In this document: piece after piece, positions 36,719-47,880 of the stretch
Position numbering within the stretch: position 1 is the first letter of the stretch
How the letters are laid out: the number at the start of each line of letters is the position of its first letter
DNA from: Manis javanica
Lineage: Eukaryota; Chordata; Mammalia; Pholidota; Manidae
Assembly (NCBI RefSeq): GCF_040802235.1
Contig: NC_133158.1
Coordinates: 82,384,501-82,448,500 of the forward strand
Direction of reading: 5' to 3'
Length of the DNA: 64,000 nucleotides
Notes under the pieces: model-generated
Seen by the model: only the letters and a program-made list of their open reading frames with translations
Told to the model about the DNA's origin: nothing
Database searches by the model: none
Position numbers and translations under genes: made by a program

Positions 36719-39700
36719 CCTTAAAGGTTCCAGAGAAATAACACTGGTAGTGTGCAATGAGTGGAAGCCATTTGCATACTCAAGAAGAGATTCCAGTGTC
36801 CACAGTGGGTGGCAGTTGTTAGGGGACTCACAAAACTGTGGAGTTAGTCCATGGCATAAACTATTGGGGAAACTGGGAAAACAAGTTAAGACAAGAATTT
36901 CAGACTATTTTGACTATCAAAATCAAAATCAAAACAGGCACAAGTCAAACTATTAAAGACCATCAGTTCATATGCCTCTTATAAAGAAATCTTGTGAAAA
37001 AATAATGTATTTATTGCTAGTGGGAATCTCAAAAGCCAAAGATGCAAAATTAGTAGGAATGGGTGAGCATTTAAAAGCTGTTAGAGGGCTTGCCACCAAG
37101 CTCTAAGACTCCTGTGCTAAGATAAGTTGGCCACAGACTAAGTTAAACTGACACTAAGTCACTGGCCAAATTCAAGTAAATGTCCATGCACTGAAGCACT
37201 GAAGCAAACTGTAAAATACCACAAAATCCCAAACCCAGTGGTACATCCCTTTCAGGTATTAATTTGGTTCTGGAAGACCCAAGGCTTAGCTGAAGAAATG
37301 GGATTCTCAGATTTCAAAAAATTGAGTGCTCTACTTTCTGGCACACCTGCTTATTTTATGTCAAAGAACTATGGTCCTGAAAGATAGAGATATCTATAAG
37401 AATGGCAAGATCTAACCAAGACAACCGAGATTTACAATAGCCACCATGGGAATGTTCAAATTAGACAAGATTCTTCACTTAAAAAGTGTACTTGAATACA
37501 AGGTTTCCCAAGTTAACAAACAGAATGGGATATCTATTTTAATTCATATCAGAGGCTAGAAAAAGGCTTCAAAAATTCCAAAATAGATTTCCATAAAACC
37601 TTCATTGCAAAGGTGACATAAAACTTAAAAGACACAAGAGGTACCTAAAACAAAAGACTCTAAAACTGGTGTGACTCATACTACTTCCCTCTATCCTTCT
37701 TTATTCGAGTGTTCAATCTGCTACTTCTTTCTCTGAATTGTCTTTCCACTCTGAAGAGACTAGCAGACTGTAAACAAAAGTCCAATAAGTTAATGGCCTT
37801 ACAGTTCTATTGTTTCAAGACCAGAAACCTAAAACACTCGGACTTCACTTCTTATACCCTCCTTGGGGTCCATCATCAAAACACTGGCATAGAAATGGGT
37901 GTCTTTGCAATTAAAGTGGAACACTAGAGAAAACATTGTACTTGAAGGTTTCATCAAATGTTTTCACACTAACTCAAACACACCCCCATATACACCTTGA
38001 AAGGGGGTCCCCATATGGGCCCTTCCCAGGGTTGGCAGAAATTCAGGAATTCTCTGGCAAACTCATTCCAATTATTTCCTTAACATCCAGGGGGAAACTA
38101 AAATTAAAATTAGTGGAAAACCTTGCAAACTGTGGTAAAACCTGAGCTCTACTCTTTACTTTAAATACACCTGCTTAGAAGCCTGCAAATGGAATCCTTG
38201 GAAAACTGGCAGAAACCAGTGAAAGGTAAGAATTCTTACCAGTCGGTCTCCTGATGTCAGAGGTGGCAGGCTGAGAAAGGAAAGTAAAATCTCATGTCAC
38301 TTTCCAAATCCAGACTCTTACAGATTTGGTTTTGGGGTCTTCATTGTTTGTTGCTCTTTTCTCTCCCAGGGACAGCTGTTTCCTTGTTGTTTGTGTTGTT
38401 CAGTGTCCTGGAAACTTGGATCCACATTCTGTTTGCCTGGGACATACAGGTTGTCCGTTCTTGTGTACACAGGCAGCTCCACCCTCAGGTTGGGGGTCCC
38501 AAAATATGGCTGGACAGAAATGTGTGTTGCACTACATTTGTAGTTAGGGTCCTACCAACTGTTGCCAGCTCTCAAGGGAATTGTCTAAGTCTTTCTTTCT
38601 TTTGCCTATTTTTGGAAGTGACTCTGGATCTTGGAAAGGGTAGAATATTTTGGGTTGCTCAATATTGCCGGAATATTTGCTGTTTGTCCTGGTTGAAAGT
38701 TGACAAGATATTTGAAAAGTTTTTTTTTTTTTTAAAGAAACTCTATGGTTAGAAGTTGGCCAAACTGGTAGCTAATATTCAAAGCCTGGCAGGAAAGTAT
38801 TTTTGGCCTTCTCCTCTAAGGGAAAATTAAACTATACACCCCCAGGACAATGAAAACATTCCAAAGACAACCAACTTTAAATCTGGAACATAGGAATATT
38901 TTGATTTCTATTTAAATATCTTCTCTCTGGTGTAAAGAAGCAAATTGAAGATAATGTAGTTAGTTGTATGGGTGGGTCAGCAACCTTGGTATCATTCAGG
39001 TTACAACCCAATTCTTTCAGGAATTGAAAACAACTGTCCTGCGAATTGAGGACAACTTGTCCTACAAATTGAGTCTTTGCAAGAGTAGGAAAAAAAATCA
39101 GTTTTTTTTAACTGATCACAAAACCTCCTCTTTTCATTTCAAAAGGTTTATAGCTATCATAAAAATTCTGGCCTTGGGAAACTGGAAGAACTTGAATTCT
39201 TGCCCTGGGACTTTGAGATACAAATGTTCTATTTGGTTTCTCAGAACTTAGGTAATGCTTATCAAAAGGGAAAAAAAGTTTGTTTTCAGGGCTATTATTA
39301 GGAAACTAGACAAAAAAAAATCTTAAAAAACCCCACATATATTACTAAAAAGTTTTAGCCATCTGAGCAAGTAATCTTAATTTATTCCATCTGCCAGAAA
39401 CATGATCTGGATCTAACTATTTCTAAATAAACTGGTGAGTTTTGCATTATCATAACTGTCTCATGGCTAAAATTTTTAAACAAAAACTGCAAGATGTCTG
39501 TTTGCATCCATCTGTATGTTTAAGTCTATGTATGTATGTTATGGATATGTGATATTTTTCTAGCTCTGGATGGTATTGCCGAAATTAATTTGTAAAGAGT
39601 TCCGTTTAATTGGGTTAAATAAAATTAAACATTTATATAAATCAAGTATATTGTCTGAAATATAGAAAGTAATCCAAATTAGTTCATGTGATCTAGGATA

Positions 39701-41945
39701 ATTTTAGAGGAAAAAAAAACTATGTTAGTTTAATTAAAGCAGTCATGTATTTAGAATTATCAATATTAAGTATAATACAGATGTTTAACTTGTAGTCTAC
39801 CTAGGTGTACTAAAAGTCAAATAAGCTCATATTATCTCTGTTACAGAATTCATCAACAAGAAAGATAACTTAAGATGATGGTTAACTGTTTAATGTCTCA
39901 TGAGACTTTCATGAGTAATCTAAACATAAGAACAAATAAGTAGGTGTATGTAAGATCAAAGTTTTAAATGAAATTTTAAATGATAATTAGTTATGCTTTA
40001 TGGTATGTCTACTTAAAAATTATTTGCAAAATCCTTCTGGTAACTTGAAACCTCAAGGTTTTACTAAGATAAGTAAAATGATGGTTATTCATTGACTCGA
40101 TCATTTCCAAATAAAATACTGAAACATTAATTACTGGACATAGGTTTATCTACTTTGGCTTCCTTTTACAAAGGAACTAAAGATATTTGGGTCTGTTAGT
40201 AAACATGTTTTGTGCCACATTTATTTTGAGAAAAATTTATTATGAGAGAACATGCTTCTAGAAATGATGAAATGTATTTATAATTTCCAGTCCACAAAAT
40301 GATGGTGTAACAGACAGTCCACAATTCCACTAGGAATTAAGGATTCTAAATGTTAAGAATTCTAAGAAATTAAAACTACTTAGAAATAACAAGGATGAAA
40401 AGTGCGTCTAAGTATATAAGAAAAACAGAATGTGGTTTTGGATAAAGAAAGGCATGGAGAACTTTTTTATTTGGTAAGAGAAAAAATAAAGTAATTTTGT
40501 CCTAAAGTAAAATACTTGTTCCAGAATGAGAGAAATAAAAGAAATAAAAAAAGAAAAGTATGAATGGATATCAAAAAAACTGTAGAAAGTTTGTGGAAAA
40601 GGAATGTTGAGAAAGGGATTTCATGTGTGGTGAAGTTGGCTGAGACTATAATGGATTTATTTGTTTCTTTAATAAAAAGTGAGTTTAAATATCAAGAGTA
40701 TACTAATGCAAAATTAGATTCTGGTTTTCTCTTTCTTGAATGGACAAAATTTTCTTAGGTTATTAATCTTCTGTTAATGAGAAATTTTAAACAAAGGTTT
40801 TTCTTCACCTTTTAGATAATCCTGGAAAGCAGATTTGTGTCTTACCAAAGTAATTCACTTTGCTACATGTTGACTTTATCAGGTCTTTGATTACTTAAGA
40901 AAACCCAATCTTTTCAATAGTAAAAGATTTAAGGCTTTTTTTTTTTTTTACCACTATGTAACTTTCTGTATTTGCCTTCAAAGTCTTTCATTGTCACTTT
41001 AGTTAAATGGATATTTTTGACAAAACTTTCCAAAAGTAAAATTCTAAAATATTTTTGACATTGAACTAATTTTGGGATTTTTTTCAGAGGGTCCCTGGAA
41101 CATCTTAAAAGGTTTGTTTTCTCTCCTTATGAAATTAGAAATGTCAAACTAATTAGATTTATTTGGTATGTTAAATTACATAGAAACCATTGTTAAATAA
41201 GAAGTGATTTTAACCTTCCCAAAATGTCAGATCAAAAACACTTTTTTCTATTCCTCCTTCCCTCTCTGACCATCCTTTTTCTGATTGTTACACCAGGAAA
41301 TTCTTTATGATTCTTTTTTCCATCTATTGCCTTGTCCCAGCTGGGATAAATAATGCCACTGTTCACATATCTAAAGCCATTGTAAGAAGGGTAATTAACT
41401 CCCAATGACTGTTGTATTTGTTGTGATGCTGGTGATCCCGTAGTTCTCTCTGCCCATTGCAAACTTCTCCCTGATTTCCAATGCCTCAGTTTTACTGAAA
41501 CAAGCTCAGGGAGTGGACACTTCTGGGGAAGTGGAGACACAATTACATGAAATATATAGAGACCAAAGGGCTTAAAGAAGATCCTCTTTGCAATCATTTC
41601 TAGGCATATTTCATTCTCACTGGTTTGGGACATGGGGACCCCAGCCCAGGAACACTTTCCAAACCATGGGCATTGTCTGTTGCTACTAATTATTATTCTC
41701 TCCTTATTATGTTACATTCTCTAAGAAGCTTTGGGTGCAGGTGGACAGTCATTGACCTGTCCACAGTTGGTCTCTCTCCAACTGAACCAAAAAAGATAAC
41801 AGAAAAACATAAGCAGCTCCAATAATAGGCACCTGGCATAGTCTTTTGTAAATACTGCTCTGATACCTCAAAGAGCAATGTTAAGGAGAGTCACACTAAC
41901 TCTGGTATTTTTGATCAAACCTTTTGAATGGTCAAGAGGATTAAC
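36719..41945 (+). pseudogene. Degenerate interior of provirus C
   Basis: No gag, protease, RT or integrase could be read. The longest frame, 152 codons at 38294-38752, has no retroviral motif and ends in a run of Phe/Lys from a T/A tract. A minus frame at 41232-41633 (133 codons) is on the wrong strand for the provirus. Near 41685-41735 a short hydrophobic stretch on the plus strand sits where an Env membrane anchor would be, which is only a hint. Confidence 0.5.
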
Positions 41946-41957
41946 AGAAGAGGGGAG
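41946..41957 (+). promoter_or_regulatory. Polypurine tract of provirus C
   Basis: AGAAGAGGGGAG directly precedes the 3' LTR start at 41958, the expected plus-strand primer site. Confidence 0.8.
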
Positions 41958-42315
41958 TGTTGAAATGAATTTTGATGCCCAAGATATAGCTGCTCCTGCC
42001 TAGGGTGCCATATCAGCAACCCAAAATTTAGTTACTTTTTATGTCTCTATAAATGCTCCACTTGATCAGAAATAGAGTACAACCAGTCAACCAATCCCAA
42101 ACAATGAGTCAACTCTGGACCTTCTCACTCCCAAGAAGAATGACTGTGTAGCCCTAGCCAATCAGATATTTTCTATTTGTCACTTCCTTATTTTTTATTC
42201 TTTACCCTGAAAAGCTTTCTTCCCCATTTTGCAGTTCTCTAAAAGGCAACTGTCCATTTAAAGTGTTGAAAAAAGTTTGTTTGTATGACCTACATTGTTA
42301 ATAATTTTTAAAGCA
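41958..42315 (+). repeat. 3' LTR of provirus C
   Basis: It starts TGTTGAAATGAATTTT and ends TTTAAAGCA, followed by ATAG. Relative to the 5' LTR, the TATA box reads TGAAAA and the poly(A) signal reads GAAAAAA, so both are lost. Confidence 0.85.
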
Positions 42316-44280
42316 ATAGTATCTATTATTTCTTTGCAATCTAATCAGTTTGTTTTATTATTATTATTTCTATCCTTTTTAAAATTTCCATGATATTCTT
42401 AAATTGAATACTTAGCTTATTAACTTTACATCTTTAGTTTTTTCTGATGTGAGTATTAATGCTATTATACTATATCTCCTGTATTTCTCAAATTTTTATA
42501 GATTTTCATTTTTCAAGTGTAATTTTAAATTGCAAATCATAAGGCGCTTTTTCTGTTCTTTGTATCAGAGAAGGCTTAACTGCATTAAGAGGAAAGTCAA
42601 AATCCAGTGTTTCCAATTTATAGTAGATTAGTTCTTGCTCAGCTGGGGTCAGTGAACTCTCCTCCATTTGGTGATCATCTGAAAAATTCTTCTCCTAACA
42701 TCTTCTGTCTAAAATGTCTGTTAGGGCCTGATCGTAACCTTCATTGTGCCAGTAGAAGCAATAGGATCATAGAGAAGTGTTCATGGTATAAGCCTGAATA
42801 TGACATTTGTTACTTATGCTCACATTGCAAACTACTTAGATGCCTGGCTATATCTAACTACAAAGAAGGCTAGGAATGTAGTTTAGTTGGGTGGCCAAAG
42901 AAGGGGAAAATTATTGGAATGGAAGATGAGCTGCAAGTCTCTACCTGTTATGGCTCTTTGTATTTCCTTTTTCTCCAGAGTACATTGTTTATATGGTTTA
43001 AATATTTTGATTCCTGGTAAGAATTACTTTGTAGTGTAATGAAGTTCAAATTTTGTAAGTGTTATATCATGATTCTTTAAAAGAATATAATTATTCTTTT
43101 GCAGGGTACTTTATGCATCTATGAGATATAGTATATTTTGGTAATATGCATCTTCTATGTATAGTTTTTTTTTTTGCATTTGTGTACATCTTGAGAATGA
43201 TGTTTAAAATTGTCCTGCAATGAATGTGGATGTGTATCAATTTCTCTATGGTATTATTTCACTTTCCTTTATATTAAAGTTATGTTGTTAAGAACAAGTA
43301 TGTTCTATTTTATTTTGTTATTCTGGAAAGAATTTTCCTTTCAGTATTAACTCATTAGCCTCTTTATCTCTTTTTCACTTTGTCTAAATTCTCTTTTGGC
43401 CAATATTGATAATGCTACACCAGTTTTTTTGGATAGTATTTGTGTGCTCTGTATTTGTTACCCTTTGCTTTCAACATTTCAGTTTCATTGTGTTTATAAA
43501 TTAAAGAGAAAACAGCTAGATTTTTTAAATACAGGTTAAGGATATGTTTTCCTCAAAATTATTTTTATGAATGTAAAACATTTTGATTAATATTTCACAT
43601 GGACTACTGCCTACTATCTTACTGTGAGCTTATTTTGTATTTTCAAATACCATGCTTTTTTGGTTGCTTTTACTGTGTTGGCTTTCCATTGTAGTGGTTG
43701 TATTCTTTATTTATTCCTCTGCCCTGGTATAATTTACATTTTATTTATGTTATTTTGCTCTATATGACTATATTTTTATCATGTTTACTTGACTTAAAAT
43801 TCTAAAACAAATTAATTTAATGATCTCTCTGTCTTTAGTCAATAGAAGTGCCTTAGAAAACGTGAAATTTGTATCTGTTTCTCCCATGTTACATGAAAAG
43901 GGATCTACTGTTTTGTTTTATCTTGTTTTAAAATTCCAAACATTAGCTTTTTGTTTAATTATAACATTGCTTCTTATTTTATTTAATTGCATATTTAAAA
44001 AATTTTGACTAATCCTACTTTCAGGATTTTATGCCTTCCTTCTTGGTATATTTTCCTTCTTATTAAGTATATCCTAAGTGTTATTTTATTTTGTTTGTTT
44101 TCTTTCAAGGTATTTCAATGTTCCTGTATTTTGAAACTGATTCTAAAGGTTGATTTTGCTTTTGTTTATTTTTGGGCCTCTGAGGGCTCCTGGTTCTGTT
44201 CTGTTTTTATATTAATTTCTCATATCATGATCTGACCCCTGAAATGTCACAGATTTCTCATTTCTTTTTTTTTCTGCCAG
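42316..44280 (-). mobile_element. Ancient antisense L1, part 2 (right of provirus C)
   Basis: Continuation of the L1 at 33880-35487. Antisense ORF2 text includes 'attgaatacttagcttatta' (42403-42422) and, further on, endonuclease-side text such as 'ctcttttggccaatattgat' (43392-43411). Decayed, no usable frame. The right end is uncertain. Confidence 0.6.
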
Positions 44281-44757
44281 TTTGTCCCTTAACACTTACC
44301 TAGACTGGTGAGTCAAGAGGTTCTTACTACTTTTATTTGAAATTATTGCCCATCCAGAATTCCATCGTCATGTATAGCTATTAATTCCAGCTCCCTCATA
44401 TACACAGACCCAAGTGCATGTCTTCCACTTTCATATGGAGGTCAGAACCCAAGTGCTTGCATCTCATTGGTTATATTTAGGATTGAAACTCTTTACTGCT
44501 TTGTCTTTGTATTTCCCCTTCATTTCTTGCATAGAATAAATTCATTTTCTTAAGTATGTGATTTTTTTTAATGTTATACAAATCTGTTTTTTTTTAACGT
44601 GCTGGCAATGGAGAAAAATTGGAATTAGCTGTATCCAACATATTTTCTTTTTCAAGTTCTACATTGATTTCAAAGGCAAAATTATACTTTTGTTTTTTAT
44701 ATGGTGAGCATTTCTAACCTCATCTGTGTGTAGACCTTTTAATGAAGTGATTTAACT

Positions 44758-44938
44758 CAGTGGTTCTAAAATTGGTTAATATTAGAACTTAAACAAATTG
44801 AAACAAATAACAGTGTCTAAGCATCTGCCCACCCCTGACACAAATTCTCATTTAATTGTTTAGCATGGAATATGGAAACTGGTGTTTTTAAGAACTGTTC
44901 ATGCATTTCTAAAGTGAAGCAGGTTTTGAATCACCAGT
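44758..44938 (+). repeat. MER5-like hAT DNA transposon remnant
   Basis: It begins 'cagtggttctaaaattgg' and ends near 'gttttgaatcacc', which resembles the non-autonomous hAT element MER5. The terminal inverted repeat is decayed and no 8-base duplication was verified. Confidence 0.45.
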
Positions 44939-45264
44939 TCTGCTGTTTTCAATTTCATACCAGTTATGTATTGTTTCTACAATGGAGATAATATCTAATT
45001 ATGAAGAAATAAATTCATGTAGCCAAATTTGATTCAAGTCTAAAAAGGATTGTATTCCAGTTTATTATATGTCACACAGTAGGAGATAAGAAACTAATCT
45101 CTGAGGAAAAAGGAAAACCAAGCTGTGTGTCACTGTGGATTCTTTCTGTTGGATATTTCACTAATATGTGTTCCTCCATACTGTGTTTTATAAAATGTTC
45201 TGTTTGTAGTCAAATATTTCCTTTTTTCTTGTAACTAGTGGTATAATAAATAGCATTGTATTTT

Positions 45265-45765
45265 TGGGCAGCCCAATCTGGGGAGATATCTCTAAATGGG
45301 ATATCTTAGGAGAGTGTTCAAATTTCAAAAACAAAAATCTTGGGAGAGAGTGTTCTTGGGAGATACTGAAAGAGAAAATATTCACCAGCAGGTTGAGCAG
45401 GTACAAGCAAAGAGTAGTTTAATAATGCAAAAATACATGATCAAGGAGGGAGTACAGTTATGCTCCAGAGAAGAGAAGCATAGTGGGGCTTGGTGGTTTT
45501 ATAGATGGAATTTAAGTGGGGTGGTGAAATATTCATCGGGATAGGTGGGGTTTTCTTGGAATAAGGAGGGGATTTCAGGGAAATAGAATGATATCTCTCT
45601 TTATCCTTGGATGGTCTGCTTGGGAGCTGTCATGGTGCCAAGGGGTGTGACTTTGAGTATGCTAACAAGCATATGGTGCATTTTTAGGTCAAGTTAGGGT
45701 CAACTTTTCTATTTTGGAACCAGTCAGTTTTGGCAGGTCCATTGTCTATACCATCCATCCCCACA
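45265..45765 (-). repeat. Probable solo LTR, antisense (family F)
   Basis: On the minus strand it runs from TGTGGGGATGGATGG (45765) to GGGCTGCCCA (45265). It has TATAAAA at 45497-45503 and an ATTAAA-type signal near 45418-45423. The flanks TTTT and TTCT match at 3 of 4. A plus frame at 45296-45544 is chance. Confidence 0.55.
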
Positions 45766-46189
45766 TTCTGTGAGAAGAGTTTACATTGATTGTTTAGAAT
45801 CTAAACAAACATTTAACCAAATGTAACACTGCTAAAGTCCTCAAACCCCTCTCTGATCATGTCTGGCTATCTACCTACTATAACAATAACAATTGTACTT
45901 CTGGCCTCCGATAACTGTGTCTTCATTTTTGAGAAATATTCTTAAAGATGTTATTACTACAGCAATGATCTTTACTTTTTAAATTTCACTAGATACTGCT
46001 GATCAAATTTTTACTGACAATGAATGGGAGTGTTCATTTTCCTTTAGCATCTGCAACAACAATGGTAATGCAATTTCGGAGGTTAGAACTTCTGAAAGGT
46101 GAGTTTTCTGTTGTCGAATTTTGTGTTTCAGTTTAGTGCCCTGTAAGAGAAAAATTCTGAGTAATGAACGTATATTCTCCTTTATCGTT

Positions 46190-46385
46190 GACCCTAACAA
46201 ACTGTCTTACAGTAAAAAATGTTATTTGCCCTCTGCCTACGTCTCTGATCTAAATCCTTTTACTCTTCCATTTTGCTCAATTTAGTTCAGCTACAGAGAT
46301 CTTGTACTGCCTCTGAGCCATTGAATTTTCCTGTTTTCTGCTAAAATGTTACCTCTCCAGAGAGCCCTTCCCAGATCATCTCTAT
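46190..46385 (+). repeat. L2 LINE fragment, sense (left piece)
   Basis: Text such as 'aaaatgttacctctccagag' (46343-46362), then 'agcccttcccagatcatct', is the typical L2 3' part. It is interrupted by an MLT1-like piece and resumes near 46626. Confidence 0.6.
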
Positions 46386-46620
46386 TATTTTGCTAGGGTT
46401 GCTATAACCACAGTGGCTTAAACAACGTAAATTTATCTTCAACCTAAATTTATCTTACAGAGACTAGGGGTCTGAAATCCAGGTGTTGGCAGTATTGGTT
46501 TTTGTGAGGTCTCTCTCTCCTTGATTTGTAAATGTCCATCTTCCCTCTTATCTTCAAATCATCATCTTCCTATGTGTATCTGAGTCTAAATACATGTTTC
46601 ATTATAAGGATCTCTTTATA
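46386..46620 (+). repeat. MLT1-like MaLR fragment
   Basis: 'agggttgctataaccacagt' then 'ggcttaaacaac' and 'gaaatccaggtgttggcag' follow the order of the start of an MLT1 LTR. It is truncated and inserted into the L2. Confidence 0.55.
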
Positions 46621-46625
46621 GACAG

Positions 46626-46880
46626 TCGTATCTGAGTACTGACTCAGTACTCAGTGTTATGTGATACATAACACTGCCGTTTAAAAATATAGTGCCCCTG
46701 TCATGCGCTCGTCCTCCATTTTTCATTACATTTAGTCACTTCTTAACATTTATTGACTTGTTTATTAACCATCACCTCCACCAGTATATAGTGTTTGAGG
46801 ATACCAGCTTTTACTGTTTTAGTGACTGTTGTGTACCTAAAGTCTAGAAAAATGCTTTGCAAATAGTTTCCTGAGTAATT
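46626..46880 (+). repeat. L2 LINE fragment, sense (right piece)
   Basis: L2-like tail text ('cattgac'-'ttgtttatt', then 'accatcacctccaccag', 'gtgacaccta'-like and 'aaaatgctttgcaaatag'). It contains the two small hairpins at 46632-46676. Confidence 0.5.
46632..46676. repeat. Two overlapping perfect hairpins
   Basis: The first has arms CTGAGTACTGA (46632-46642) and TCAGTACTCAG (46644-46654) around one C. The second has arms CAGTGTTATGT (46652-46662) and ACATAACACTG (46666-46676) around GAT. Both have 11-base perfect stems. Confidence 0.92.
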
Positions 46881-47464
46881 AATGTGTCAAATGATGAATA
46901 TATAAATTATAGATGGCATGAGAATACGTAAGATACAATGTTGTTATGAGTTAATACTGTTATCCAACTGAGTTTTCCAACTCTGTTAAGAATTTAACTC
47001 AAAGTATGTTGCTAAATGAACAACTGCCTTACTTTTGTACATCGTTCATTTAAAACAAATTTAATTATGTCTCTACTTTTATTTCTTTTGTATACTTTCT
47101 AAATTTGATCAAGGATGATGAGTTTGTCTTAATCCATTTCATAAGCCCTATCAGTGGTGCTGATAATTAGACAATTTGATTTAATCCTACAAGTTGACTC
47201 AAGTCCCTTGGATATGGAAGGTGCAATTCGCATAAGAGATACTTCTCCAAATTGCAGTAAGAATGGCCCTTTGCCTGTCTAAGAGCTCTGTAGGACTCTG
47301 CTGTCTTAAATTATATGTATTTTTTACAATGGCCTATTTCTCTCTCAAATTTATTTGGATTTTCTGAATTATACTAATTTATTAAAAAATAACATTATCA
47401 TTTTTTTTCTTAATGTCATTTTACTACCTCTATGTTTATCTATGTACCTATCTCTCTGTTTATC

Positions 47465-47875
47465 TGTATTAGTCAGCTAGGGCTGCCATAACAAATATGG
47501 ACAGACTGTATAACTTAAACAGCAGAAATTTATTTTCTCACAATTCTGGAAACTAGAAGTCTAAGATTAAGGTTTTAACAAATTTAGTTTCTTCTGAGGC
47601 ATCTCTTCTTCACTTACAGATGGCCACCTTCTGCCTGTGTTCACATGATCTTCTTTTCTCACTATATAGGTATCCCTGGTGTCTCTCTATGTGACCAAAT
47701 TTCTTATATGTGCACCAGTTAGAATGGCTTAGGGCCCAACCTGAAGGTCTCCTTTTAACGTAATCACCTCTTTAAAGGTCCTGACTTCAAATGCAGTCAC
47801 ATTCTGCCTAACACTGTGGGTTAAGGCTTCATTTGACATGTGAATTTTGAGGAAGACATAATTCAGTCTATAATA
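47465..47875 (+). repeat. MLT1-type MaLR LTR, sense
   Basis: It begins TGTATTAGTCAGCTAGGGCT and continues 'gccataacaaata', 'cagaaatttattttctcaca' and 'gatggccacc', ending 'cataattcagtctataata'. This is the full order of an MLT1-class LTR (about 410 bases). No clear target duplication is left. Confidence 0.75.
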
Positions 47876-47880
47876 AAATC

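Larger units (their letters stand above)
35488..42315 (+). mobile_element. Complete but coding-dead provirus C with 4-bp TSD ATAG
   Basis: Two related LTRs in the same orientation (35488-35857 and 41958-42315) bracket about 6.1 kb. The 4-base duplication ATAG lies at 35484-35487 and 42316-42319. A primer-binding-like site follows the 5' LTR and a purine tract precedes the 3' LTR. An antisense family B LTR is inserted near the 5' end. The interior has no recognisable gag or pol frame. The LTRs differ at many positions, so the insertion is old. A 4-base duplication fits a class I (gamma-like) ERV. It split an older antisense L1. Confidence 0.85.

Noticed and set aside
38294-38752. 152-codon open frame
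   Set aside because: It lies in the decayed interior of provirus C, shows no domain or retroviral motif, and its end is produced by a T/A homopolymer.
41232-41633. 133-codon minus-strand frame
   Set aside because: It is antisense to provirus C, close to its 3' LTR, with no recognised domain; it is likely a chance opening over old env-side sequence.
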